A stretch of 7,778 bases of DNA from Candidatus Aerophobota bacterium (GCA_030607715.1 JAUWJM010000074.1:1-7778), one strand, 5' to 3'. Counted from the first letter of the stretch, positions 1 to 6,106 are shown. A program made the numbers and translations. The notes: generated by a model not told the origin, from the sequence alone.

Positions 1-560
1 AGTATACCCACCAGCCATATTATGGAACTTCTTACTCTTCCAGTTAATGAAGATATAAACAAGCCAAAGCTGATCACACAGGAGGCAACGAATATGGAGA
101 GGAGAAATCCTTTTAGCAGGACATAGGTGAAACCCAGGTTGGTTAGAAGGGATACCCCAAAAAAGTAAATGGCAAAAAAACCTAAGGTTATAAGATAAAG
201 GATCATATCCTTGAGATATTTTCCTAAGAAGAAAGACGAGGAGCTCACCGGCCCATAAAATAAAACCTCCAAAGTTCCCTGCTCCTTTTCCCTGGAGATG
301 GAAATAGCAGATACTATCACCAGGTAAAGGGAGATAACACCCACTGATAGAAACAAAGGGAAGTTTAGTGGATAAGAGGATATAAAAATGTTCTCCTCGC
401 TTATTCCCCTGAGAAAATAAGTTAGGAATAAAGAGGAACCTATGAAGGAGATAAATATTGCCAGATAGATTCCCCAGCCGCCGTATAAACTTGATACCAA
501 CTCCCTTTTAGCAAGTACTTTCATACTATGAATAGACAGAAATCCCCCTTTTTTACTCAT
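1..560 (-). CDS. ABC-2 type transporter permease, N-terminal part (cut by window start)
   Basis: Membrane subunit of an ABC-2 type exporter, expected to pair with the ATPase two genes upstream. The 186 visible codons start at an ATG ending the region (560-558), preceded by AAGGAGG inside the end of the upstream gene, with only 2 nt between that stop and this start. The product has a short basic cytoplasmic N-terminus and hydrophobic segments at about residues 31-50, 67-88, 119-140 and 150-170. Residues 89-104 read SREKEQGTLEVLFYGP, the conserved cytoplasmic stretch of ABC-2 permeases after the second membrane segment, followed by a GKYLKD sequence. Family members usually have six membrane segments and around 250 residues or more, so roughly the last third lies outside the window. 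The substrate cannot be told from this sequence; the family includes drug, polysaccharide and gliding/exoprotein export systems. The family call is firm. Confidence 0.88.
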   Translation of the reverse strand, partial: MSKKGGFLSIHSMKVLAKRELVSSLYGGWGIYLAIFISFIGSSLFLTYFLRGISEENIFISSYPLNFPLFLSVGVISLYLVIVSAISISREKEQGTLEVLFYGPVSSSSFFLGKYLKDMILYLITLGFFAIYFFGVSLLTNLGFTYVLLKGFLLSIFVASCVISFGLFISSLTGRVRSSIIWLVGI

Positions 561-562
561 TT

Positions 563-1264
563 TTATTCCTCCTTAAAGAGTTTTACATCATCAACTATAT
601 CTTTAAAATCTCCCTGTTCAAGATGAACCTCTATATCCAGAACTCCATATTCATTTTTTTTTGGCTCTACCTTGATCTTATCCCAGGAAATTATTCCCTT
701 ATTCTTAGCTAAATAAGCATTGGAATCCCAAAAATGCTTAATAGGTCCCTCAAAAATTTTTCCCCCTTTTATGTAATTTTCTGCCTCTCCTATTCTTTTC
801 CATAAAGTTCCCTCTATTTTTATAGGAAGACAGGGAAAATCAGTTATTCCTATTTCTTTGCTGTCGGTAAATCTTATCTCTATCTCAATTCCTTCTTCTT
901 TGGACTCGGTAAAAACAATTATTCCTGATAAATCCGGAATTTCCTTCCCCTTCATACCAAAGTTTAATACATTTTCCCCTTTGTGGATTTTAACCTCTTC
1001 ACTAAAATCATAATAGTTGGGAGCGGTAGCCTTAAGAGTGTAGTCTCCCGGGGGGATCTTAGTGAGCTTGTAAGAAGTGCTATGGTACATAATAGTAGAT
1101 CTTCCATCAACCACTATCTTTAACTCCCTAGCCGGATCTCCGGAGAGCTCATCAGCAGCTTTGCCCTCAATAATTCCATAGCTTGCCTCTCTTAATCCTA
1201 TAAATAAAGCTACGATGACTACTACTGCAATTATTACTACTATATAGGGTATAAACTTTCTCAT
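563..1264 (-). CDS. Membrane-anchored extracytoplasmic protein with PEGA/carboxypeptidase-regulatory-like domain
   Basis: I do not recognise a named gene. The 233-residue product has a basic start (MRK) and one strong hydrophobic segment at residues 5-24. No lipobox or clear cleavage site follows, so it is probably a signal anchor with the rest outside the cytoplasmic membrane. Residues 30-105 look like a small beta-sandwich of the PEGA or carboxypeptidase-regulatory type: the stretch PPGDYTLKATAPNY (71-84) is the typical 'pGxYtlxaxxpgy' strand. Residues 112-233 are charged, beta-rich and unassigned, with a single Cys. The start ATG overlaps the stop of the ATPase gene as ATGA and has AAGGAGGT six bases upstream, so the start is secure. 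Being between an ABC ATPase and its permease suggests an accessory or substrate-contacting subunit; that is inference from position. A free-standing protein cotranscribed by chance is the alternative. Confidence 0.8.
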   Translation of the reverse strand: MRKFIPYIVVIIAVVVIVALFIGLREASYGIIEGKAADELSGDPARELKIVVDGRSTIMYHSTSYKLTKIPPGDYTLKATAPNYYDFSEEVKIHKGENVLNFGMKGKEIPDLSGIIVFTESKEEGIEIEIRFTDSKEIGITDFPCLPIKIEGTLWKRIGEAENYIKGGKIFEGPIKHFWDSNAYLAKNKGIISWDKIKVEPKKNEYGVLDIEVHLEQGDFKDIVDDVKLFKEE

Positions 1265-2214
1265 TTTTCCACCTCCTTACCAGAAGTCGCCAACAAAGAG
1301 ATGTTCCTTTGAGTGATAGTTATGAAGGCATCTTCCAGACTCATCTCCCTCCTTTTTATCCCTAAAACAATTCCCTTTTGCTGAGAAATTGCCTGAGATA
1401 TTTGAGCTCTGTAGTCCTTATCTGAGGCTACTCTTAGAATTAAAAGATTTCCCTTGGTGTTAAGTTCCTTCACCGATTTAATAGAAGAAAGAGCATCTAT
1501 AATTTCTTTTTTTATCCTGGATACTTCAACTTCTAATTCGACAAAATCACTTAGCCTTGCCTTTAAATTATCCATAGTATCCTCAGCTAAAAGTCTACCT
1601 TTGTTAATAATTCCTACTTTACCACACAGTCTTTCTACTTCAGAGAGAAGGTGGGAAGATATAAAAATAGTTCTTCCTCTCTTATTTTCTTCTTTAATAA
1701 GGTCTCTTATCTGTTTAATTCCAGTTGGATCCAGTCCAGAAACAGGCTCATCCAAAAGGAGAATTTCAGGGTCGTGTAAAAGAGCTCTTGCAAAACCAAG
1801 CTTTTGCTGCATTCCTCTGGAAAAGGCTCCCAGTTTTCTTTTTTTCACATCTAAAAGATTTATTGCACTTAGAAGCTCATTTATCTTTTTTTTCTTATTT
1901 CTTACACCGTAAAGATCAGCAAAAAAATTTAAATACTCCCCAGCAGACATCTCTTTATAGATGTACTGTTTCTCAGAGACAACCCCAATTCCTTTTTTAA
2001 TTCTCAGGGGATTTTTCTTAAGTTCTTTCCCCATAAGATAAATTTTTCCCCGGGTAGGCTTCAGGATACCTAAAATCATCAGGATGGTGGTAGTTTTTCC
2101 TGCTCCATTAGGGCCTAAGAATCCATAGATTTCTCCCTTTCCTACCTGAAGGGTTAAATTATCCACTGCCTTAAATCCATCATATTCTTTGGTTAAGCTC
2201 TCAGCGCGAATCAT
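1261..2214 (-). CDS. ABC-2 type transporter ATP-binding protein
   Basis: Cytoplasmic ATPase that would power the adjacent ABC-2 permease. All nucleotide-binding elements are present in the 317 residues: Walker A GPNGAGKT at 34-41, a Q-loop region around 79-84 reading VSEKQY, signature FSRGMQQK at 131-138 in place of LSGGQ, Walker B ILLLDE at 151-156, D-loop SGLD at 159-162 and H-loop His188. The relaxed signature and Q-loop are usual in the NatA/CcmA-like branch of ABC-2 ATPases. Residues from about 220 form the C-terminal accessory domain (DUF4162-like) ending near the typical MSLEDAFITIT at about 290-300. The start is fixed by GGAGGT four bases upstream. It is the first gene of the minus-strand operon, with tandem promoter-like sequences upstream. 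Function as an ABC ATPase is certain; export direction follows from the family; the substrate is unknown. Confidence 0.95.
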   Translation of the reverse strand: MIRAESLTKEYDGFKAVDNLTLQVGKGEIYGFLGPNGAGKTTTILMILGILKPTRGKIYLMGKELKKNPLRIKKGIGVVSEKQYIYKEMSAGEYLNFFADLYGVRNKKKKINELLSAINLLDVKKRKLGAFSRGMQQKLGFARALLHDPEILLLDEPVSGLDPTGIKQIRDLIKEENKRGRTIFISSHLLSEVERLCGKVGIINKGRLLAEDTMDNLKARLSDFVELEVEVSRIKKEIIDALSSIKSVKELNTKGNLLILRVASDKDYRAQISQAISQQKGIVLGIKRREMSLEDAFITITQRNISLLATSGKEVEK

Positions 2215-2255
2215 TTTTACCTCCGAAGGCTACGTAATGATTAAATTTTCACTTA

Positions 2256-2283
2256 ATCTTACCAGATTTATTTTTTTTGTCTA
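2256..2283 (-). promoter_or_regulatory. Proximal promoter of the ABC operon (inside repeat copy A)
   Basis: On the minus strand, TAGACA (2283-2278) and TAAGAT (2261-2256) are separated by 16 bp, close to the sigma-70 consensus TTGACA/TATAAT (5/6 and 4/6). A start of transcription near 2249 would leave a leader of about 35 nt containing the GGAGGT of the ATPase gene. An A-rich stretch directly upstream of the -35 (about 2285-2310) could act as an UP element. Predicted by eye only. Confidence 0.5.
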
Positions 2284-2284
2284 T
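2260..2284. repeat. Direct repeat, copy A (25 bp)
   Basis: Matches 2366-2390 in the same orientation with one mismatch in 25 bp (G at 2265 against C at 2371), at an offset of exactly 106 bp. The shared core is TACCA-S-ATTTA, eight T, then GTCTAT. The repeat covers the -35, the spacer and the upstream edge of the -10 of the proximal minus-strand promoter. Confidence 0.85.
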
Positions 2285-2344
2285 ACCAAATTTTTTTGTA
2301 ATTTTAACTTTATTACACACTGTGGTTCGCACGCCACCTACTTT

Positions 2345-2360
2345 ACAAAAAGCATTTTGT
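2345..2360. repeat. Small palindrome near the distal promoter start site
   Basis: ACAAAA and TTTTGT flank a 4-bp centre (AGCA), giving perfect 6-bp arms. It lies just downstream of the -10 of the distal minus-strand promoter, about where transcription would begin, so it could be an operator. Arms this short also arise by chance in AT-rich DNA, so the functional reading is weak. Confidence 0.3.
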
Positions 2361-2361
2361 T

Positions 2362-2389
2362 ATTCTACCACATTTATTTTTTTTGTCTA
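2362..2389 (-). promoter_or_regulatory. Distal promoter of the ABC operon (inside repeat copy B)
   Basis: On the minus strand, TAGACA (2389-2384) and TAGAAT (2367-2362) are separated by 16 bp, 5/6 matches to both sigma-70 hexamers. It has the same architecture as the proximal promoter because both sit in copies of the same repeat. Transcription from here would begin near 2355 and give a leader of about 140 nt that runs through the proximal promoter. Confidence 0.5.
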
Positions 2390-2390
2390 T
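2366..2390. repeat. Direct repeat, copy B (25 bp)
   Basis: Second copy of the 25-bp element at 2260-2284, one mismatch, 106 bp away. The flanks share little beyond short AT-rich matches, so the duplicated unit seems to be the promoter segment itself and not a longer duplication. Confidence 0.85.
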
Positions 2391-2433
2391 CCCACAAAGC
2401 CAACGACTTTTTCTGAAACTGGAGGGCTACAGG

Positions 2434-2460
2434 TTGACATTTCTAATATTTTTCTATAAT
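2434..2460 (+). promoter_or_regulatory. Promoter of the zapA-cvpA-dgt-dnaG-rpoD operon
   Basis: Consensus TTGACA at 2434-2439 and consensus TATAAT at 2455-2460 are separated by 15 bp, shorter than the usual 16-18. Transcription would begin near 2467, leaving about 22 nt before the ATG at 2489. It is divergent from the ABC operon promoters and is the only good plus-strand promoter seen ahead of the five-gene operon. Confidence 0.65.
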
Positions 2461-2488
2461 AAAGGGTAAAGATTAAGGTTTTCAAGAA

Positions 2489-2751
2489 ATGGGGTAAGAG
2501 TTACTATTTACAATCAGGAATATAACTTAAGAACCAATGAAAACAAGGAGAAAATAAAAGAGGTTGCCTCTTATGTAGATGAAAAGATTAAAAGAGTTGC
2601 CACTTCTTCTCCCCAAAAAAATTTTGGTCAAGTTTGTGTCTTAGCCTGTCTAAATATAGCCGCTGAAATGTATCAATTAAAAGAAAAAAATCATAGGGTA
2701 AAAGAGAAAATTAAACAGCTAATTGAAAAATTAGAGAAAAAAACTCAATGA
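2489..2751 (+). CDS. zapA: Cell division protein ZapA-like, with apparent 1-nt indel at its start
   Basis: ZapA proteins are small coiled-coil proteins that bind FtsZ filaments and bundle them in the division ring. The conserved frame gives RVTIYNQEYNLRTN, then EVASYVDEKI and LACLNIAAEMYQL: the N-terminal ZapA strand (V-x-I-x-x-x-x-Y-x-L), the vA-xx-vd helix and the a-x-LniA-x-E helix, followed by a Lys/Glu-rich coiled coil to the TGA at 2749-2751. The length of about 87 residues is normal. This frame is open from 2470 but has no ATG, GTG or TTG until Met at about 2668, far inside the domain. An ATG at 2489 precedes a GGGG run (2491-2494) and reads ATG GGG TAA; one extra G would give M-G-V-R-V-T-I-Y in the right frame. 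AAGG at 2475-2478 could be its ribosome site. I give the span from that ATG; its 263 bases are not a multiple of three. The family call rests on motif memory. Confidence 0.75.
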
Positions 2752-3311
2752 ACTGGTTAGATATAATTTTAATAATCATTATTGCTGCTTTTGTGATAAG
2801 AGGGGTAATAAGGGGATTATTTAAAGAAGCTTTTGGGGTAGGTGGAATAATATTAGGAATTATTTTAGCTATTAACCAATACGAGAATCTTGGTAGGGCA
2901 ATTCAAGAAAATTTTCTTTTTCTCTCCTCAAAAGTTGCCAACCTGATCGCCTTTGCTTTAATATTTGTAGGAATAGCCTTAATAGGAGGAATATTAGGTG
3001 TAGTTTTGCACAGTCTACTTAAACGTTCCTTTACCAGGGGAGTGGAGGGAGGAGGAGGATTTTTGTTAGGTCTGGCTGAAGGAGCTTTAGTTTGCAGTAT
3101 AATTTTAATTTTAATAAATGTATCTCCCCTGGGAACTAAATTTAACAGGTGGACAGACAAGTCTACTCTTACGCCATATCTTATGAAAGTGGGTCCCTCT
3201 GTTTATGATGGTTTAATTTCGGTTACCCCGGGGAAAGCAAAGAAATTTATGGAGAAATTAAAAAATATAGATACTTTTAAGGAGTTACTGCCGGGAAAAA
3301 CGAAAAGTTAA
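2748..3311 (+). CDS. cvpA: CvpA family membrane protein
   Basis: Predicted integral membrane protein of 187 residues. In enterobacteria CvpA is needed for colicin V production and envelope stress tolerance; in many low-GC bacteria the homologue sits beside zapA and mutS2 and its biochemical role is unknown. The N-terminus MNWLDIILIIIIAAFVIRG is the family signature (N/D-W-x-D-x-x-x-x-x-I-x-x-x-x-x-G-x-x-R-G), followed by GLFKEAFGVGG. Hydrophobic segments lie at about 4-18, 25-42, 62-88 and 103-124, the last after a Gly-rich turn (GVEGGGG) where relatives usually have a D-R-xx-G motif. The C-terminal 60 residues are soluble. The ATG overlaps the zapA stop as ATGA with only a weak site upstream, implying translational coupling to zapA. 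The dgt start follows its stop after one base. Confidence 0.85.
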   Translation: MNWLDIILIIIIAAFVIRGVIRGLFKEAFGVGGIILGIILAINQYENLGRAIQENFLFLSSKVANLIAFALIFVGIALIGGILGVVLHSLLKRSFTRGVEGGGGFLLGLAEGALVCSIILILINVSPLGTKFNRWTDKSTLTPYLMKVGPSVYDGLISVTPGKAKKFMEKLKNIDTFKELLPGKTKS

Positions 3312-3312
3312 A

Positions 3313-4380
3313 ATGGGTTTGAAAGATAAATCTTTTGATAGAGCTGCTCAGGAGAAATGGGAAGAAGAGAACCTTTCTTTTTATGCTTGCAAGAGTAAAA
3401 AAAGCAAGGGTAGAGAAAGAAAGGAGATTCTCTGTCCTTTAAGGACAGAGTTTCAGCGTGATAGAGATAGAATTACTCATTCTAAATCTTTTCGTCGTCT
3501 GGAACACAAAACTCAGGTGTTTATTGCTCCCTTTGGAGATCATTATCGCACACGACTTACCCATACCCTGGAAGTTAGTCAGGTGGCTCGAACAATTTCC
3601 CGTGCTCTTAGATTGAATGATGATTTAACTGAAGCTATAGCTCTTGGTCATGACCTGGGACACACTCCTTTTGGGCATATAGGAGAGGAAGCGTTAAATG
3701 AGATTTATCCGAGAGGATTTTGTCATAACCAACAAAGTCTACGAGTAGTGGAGAAACTGGAGGGAAAAGGAGGATTAAATTTAACCTGGGAGGTAAGGGA
3801 TGGTATCCTTAATCATTCCCAGGAGGGAGAAGCCATTTTAGACTCTAAAAGTGCTTATTCCCCTCATACCCTTGAAGCAGAGGTAGTTAAACTTGCCGAT
3901 CCCTTAGCTTATGTAAATCATGATATAGATGATGCTCTAAGAGCTGGATTAATTAAGAGAGACGATCTTCCCCCTGGACCTGTAAAAATTTTGGGAGAAA
4001 CTCATGGAGAAAGAATATCAACCTTAGTGGAGGATATTATAAGCAGTAGCTGGCGAAAACCTCATCTTGAGATGAGCGAGGATATTCTTAAGTCGTTTAA
4101 TGATTTAAGAAACTTTATGTATGAGAAGGTTTATCAGTGCAATGTTTTATTGGTGGAGGTTAAAAAAGCCCGTCGTCTTATTTGTAATCTTTATCAGTTT
4201 TATCTAAGAAACCCTCAGTTTTTTCCTGATAATTTCAGGGAAAATATAAAAAAAGAGGGAATTGATCGGGTAGCGGTAGATTATATTGCTGGGATGACGG
4301 ATTGGTATGCTTTAAGGGAATATGAGAGGTACTTTTTTCCACAAAGTTGGGGATACAATGGCAGGATTTATTCCGAGTAA
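3313..4380 (+). CDS. dgt: dGTPase-like HD-domain deoxynucleoside triphosphate triphosphohydrolase
   Basis: Members hydrolyse dNTPs to the deoxynucleoside and triphosphate in the cytoplasm, which lowers dNTP pools. The 355-residue protein shows the family N-terminus RTEFQRDRDRITHSKSFRRL (44-63), then HKTQVF. HD-domain metal ligands are His84 in RLTHT, His113-Asp114 in LGHDLGHTPFGH, and Asp196 in KLADPLAYVNHDIDDALRAG. The C-terminal family motif DYIAGMTD (323-330) is present. Two positions differ from the form I remember: Pro197 where ADRIAY is usual, and Trp331 where MTDRYA is usual. The start follows the cvpA stop by one base with no strong ribosome site, so coupling is likely; the conserved region begins near residue 40, leaving the exact start slightly uncertain. 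Its 3' end overlaps dnaG by 23 nt. Nucleotide specificity cannot be read from sequence. A 21-bp palindrome lies inside its 5' part. Confidence 0.92.
   Translation: MGLKDKSFDRAAQEKWEEENLSFYACKSKKSKGRERKEILCPLRTEFQRDRDRITHSKSFRRLEHKTQVFIAPFGDHYRTRLTHTLEVSQVARTISRALRLNDDLTEAIALGHDLGHTPFGHIGEEALNEIYPRGFCHNQQSLRVVEKLEGKGGLNLTWEVRDGILNHSQEGEAILDSKSAYSPHTLEAEVVKLADPLAYVNHDIDDALRAGLIKRDDLPPGPVKILGETHGERISTLVEDIISSSWRKPHLEMSEDILKSFNDLRNFMYEKVYQCNVLLVEVKKARRLICNLYQFYLRNPQFFPDNFRENIKKEGIDRVAVDYIAGMTDWYALREYERYFFPQSWGYNGRIYSE
3430..3450. repeat. Perfect 21-bp palindrome inside dgt
   Basis: Arms CTCTGTCCTT (3430-3439) and AAGGACAGAG (3441-3450) are exact reverse complements around a single central T. It encodes residues 39-46 or so of the HD protein, just before the conserved RTEFQRD stretch. 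As RNA it could fold as a hairpin of about nine pairs with a 3-nt loop; as DNA it has the symmetry of a dimeric regulator site. No T-run follows, so it is not a standard terminator. Confidence 0.6.
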
Positions 4381-6106
4381 TATAATTGATCGGATAGTTG
4401 AGGAAAGTGATATAGTAGAGATAATTGGAAGCTATATTTCTTTAAAAAAAAGTGGAAGGAATTATCAAGCTCTTTGTCCTTTTCATCAAGAGCGTACTCC
4501 TTCTTTTGTAGTATCACCAGAAAAACAGCTCTTTCACTGTTTTGGTTGTGGGGTAGGAGGGAATGTGTTTACCTTTTTAATGAAATGGGAGAAGGTCTCC
4601 TTTCCAGAAGCAGTTAAAATTATAGGGGAAAAAATTGGTATTTCCGTGCCAACACTAAACAAATCAGGAGGATACAAAGAGGACCTTTACCGTATCAATG
4701 CTCTGGCAGCTGATTTTTTTCATCAAAAACTAAAAGAAAACAGATTTGCTTTAAATTATCTTCTTAAAAGAGGATTTAAAGAATCCATTATTGATACTTT
4801 TTATCTAGGTTATGCTCCCTCTTCCCAGGATTTTTTAAATTTCTGTTATAGTAAGAAAATTCCTCAGGAGAAGTTAAAAGAATTAGGTTTAATTTTACCT
4901 TCCCGGGACAAAGATGGATACTATGCTTATTTTCGATCCCGTATTATCTTCCCTGTATTCACCCCGGCAGGAAAAATATGTGGTTTTGGAGCAAGAGTGT
5001 TGGATGAGTTCTTGCCCAAGTACCTCAATTCTTCTCAGTCCCCTCTTTTTGACAAAGGAGAAAATCTCTATGGATTAAATTTAGCCAGGCAGTTTATAAG
5101 GGAAGAGAAAGAAGTTATTTTAGTTGAAGGATATACTGATGTTATATCTCTTTACCAGGAGGGAATAAGAAATGTAGTTGCCTCACTGGGTACATCTCTT
5201 ACCCGTTCCCAGACAAGAGCTATGAAAAGATATACTAATAAAGTTTATGTTGCCTATGATGAGGATAGTGCAGGAGAGTCTGCTACTTTGAGAGGCATAG
5301 ATATTCTCCTGGATACCGATCTTCAGATAAAGGTTATCTCTTTTCCTGGGGGAGCTGATCCTGCTGATTTTATTCAAAAAAAAGGTAAAGGCTCTTTTAT
5401 CAAGATCAAGAAAGAATCCGTTTCTTATTTTGATTATAGGTTAAATCTGGAAGTTAACCAAAAACCTTTGCTGGAATTGGAAGATAAGCTGGAAATAGTT
5501 GATTCTCTGTTTTTAACTTTAAAAAAGGTAAAAAATCAAATAGTTAGGCGGGAGTTCATTAAGAGATTAGCCTCTAAGTTAAATATTGATGAAGCAGATT
5601 TATCAGCAGAATTTCAGAAATTTATGACCAGGAGAAGCTACTCTACCCTTCCAGCTAACCACTCTTCTAAGAAATCTGAGGAAAAGGACAGGGAAAGATA
5701 CCTTTTGCAGGTTATGCTCTGTGGAGAGGAGGCAGTAGAGGTAGTTAAAAATGAGTTTTCTTTAGACGAATTTATTAACCCTGCTTATCGGGAAATTGCT
5801 CAAGAAATAATCAAAATAGTAGAAAAAGGCCAGTTATTTCACTCCAAGTTAATAAATCGGATAAAGGAGGAGAATCTCTCCTCCATTGTTTCCTCTTTTA
5901 CTTTATCTGATTTTCCTTTAGAGGGAATTGACAAAAGGAGAGTTGCCAGAGATATAATTAGTAACCTAAGGAGAGTATCAAATCAAAGAAAAATAACCAA
6001 TTATCCAGAAAGGATCAATGAAAGCGAGAAAAAAGGTGAGGAAGAGAAGGTGAGAGAGTTACTTAGTAAATTATCTCAGTTAAAAAGAAAAACTTTATTA
6101 AAGTAA
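4358..6106 (+). CDS. dnaG: DNA primase DnaG
   Basis: Makes the RNA primers for replication in contact with the replicative helicase. The 582-residue form shows the CHC2 zinc ribbon (Cys40, His43, Cys61, Cys64 in CPFH and HCFGC), then the catalytic core with SRIIFPV (194-200), FGAR (210-213) and KYLNS (221-225). TOPRIM acidic residues are Glu257 and Asp261 in VEGYTDV, with Asp301 and Asp303 in YDEDSAG, which replaces the common FDGDxAG. SLGTSLT (276-282) and GADPADFI (332-339) also fit. Residues from about 440 form the helical C-terminal domain expected to bind DnaB/DnaC-type helicase. I chose the ATG at 4358 because MAGFIP matches the family N-terminus (MAGRIP in E. coli) and GGGG lies five bases upstream. 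The in-frame ATG at 4322 would add 12 non-conserved residues, and its AAGGGA is only two bases away. It overlaps dgt by 23 nt. Confidence 0.96.
   Translation: MAGFIPSNIIDRIVEESDIVEIIGSYISLKKSGRNYQALCPFHQERTPSFVVSPEKQLFHCFGCGVGGNVFTFLMKWEKVSFPEAVKIIGEKIGISVPTLNKSGGYKEDLYRINALAADFFHQKLKENRFALNYLLKRGFKESIIDTFYLGYAPSSQDFLNFCYSKKIPQEKLKELGLILPSRDKDGYYAYFRSRIIFPVFTPAGKICGFGARVLDEFLPKYLNSSQSPLFDKGENLYGLNLARQFIREEKEVILVEGYTDVISLYQEGIRNVVASLGTSLTRSQTRAMKRYTNKVYVAYDEDSAGESATLRGIDILLDTDLQIKVISFPGGADPADFIQKKGKGSFIKIKKESVSYFDYRLNLEVNQKPLLELEDKLEIVDSLFLTLKKVKNQIVRREFIKRLASKLNIDEADLSAEFQKFMTRRSYSTLPANHSSKKSEEKDRERYLLQVMLCGEEAVEVVKNEFSLDEFINPAYREIAQEIIKIVEKGQLFHSKLINRIKEENLSSIVSSFTLSDFPLEGIDKRRVARDIISNLRRVSNQRKITNYPERINESEKKGEEEKVRELLSKLSQLKRKTLLK
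5866..5884 (+). other. Hairpin inside the 3' part of dnaG
   Basis: GGAGGAGA and TCTCCTCC flank the 3-nt loop ATC, a perfect 8-bp stem in coding sequence (residues 503-509 of DnaG). A pyrimidine- and U-rich stretch (about 5886-5900) follows but is not an uninterrupted T-run. The stem hides a GGAGG sequence. It could pause transcription, serve as an RNase processing site between dnaG and rpoD, or simply be chance. Confidence 0.4.
5928..5958 (+). promoter_or_regulatory. Candidate internal promoter for rpoD within dnaG
   Basis: Consensus TTGACA (5928-5933) and consensus TATAAT (5953-5958) occur 19 bp apart inside the dnaG coding sequence, about 190 nt before the rpoD start. The 19-bp spacer is longer than ideal. 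The position recalls the internal rpoD promoters in the dnaG region of the E. coli rpsU-dnaG-rpoD operon, which allow sigma-factor synthesis separate from primase. Activity is inferred, not shown. Confidence 0.45.

Noticed and set aside
1454..2000. Two plus-strand open frames of 152 and 91 codons
   Set aside because: Both lie antisense to the ABC ATPase, whose motifs are complete; the products are low-complexity Ser/Leu/Phe-rich and have no good ribosome sites.
2189..2459. Plus-strand open frames of 75 and 60 codons in the divergent intergenic region
   Set aside because: The sequences are Phe/Tyr-rich read-outs of T-tracts and promoter repeats, start inside or next to the opposite gene, and match no family.
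2903..3160. Minus-strand open frame of 85 codons
   Set aside because: Antisense to cvpA, rich in Pro/Lys, no ribosome site.
4061..4076. Inverted repeat CTCATCT-TG-AGATGAG inside dgt
   Set aside because: Seven-base arms at short loop lengths are expected about once in a window this size; no supporting context.
4322..4357. Twelve-residue N-terminal extension of DnaG from the ATG at 4322
   Set aside because: Residues are not DnaG-like and the ribosome site is too close; MAGFIP at 4358 is the family start.
5049..5077. TTGACA inside dnaG at 5049-5054
   Set aside because: No acceptable -10 at 15-19 bp; the nearest candidates match at half the positions or fewer.
5183..5377. Minus-strand open frame of 64 codons
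   Set aside because: Shadow of the dnaG TOPRIM region; composition follows the opposite strand.
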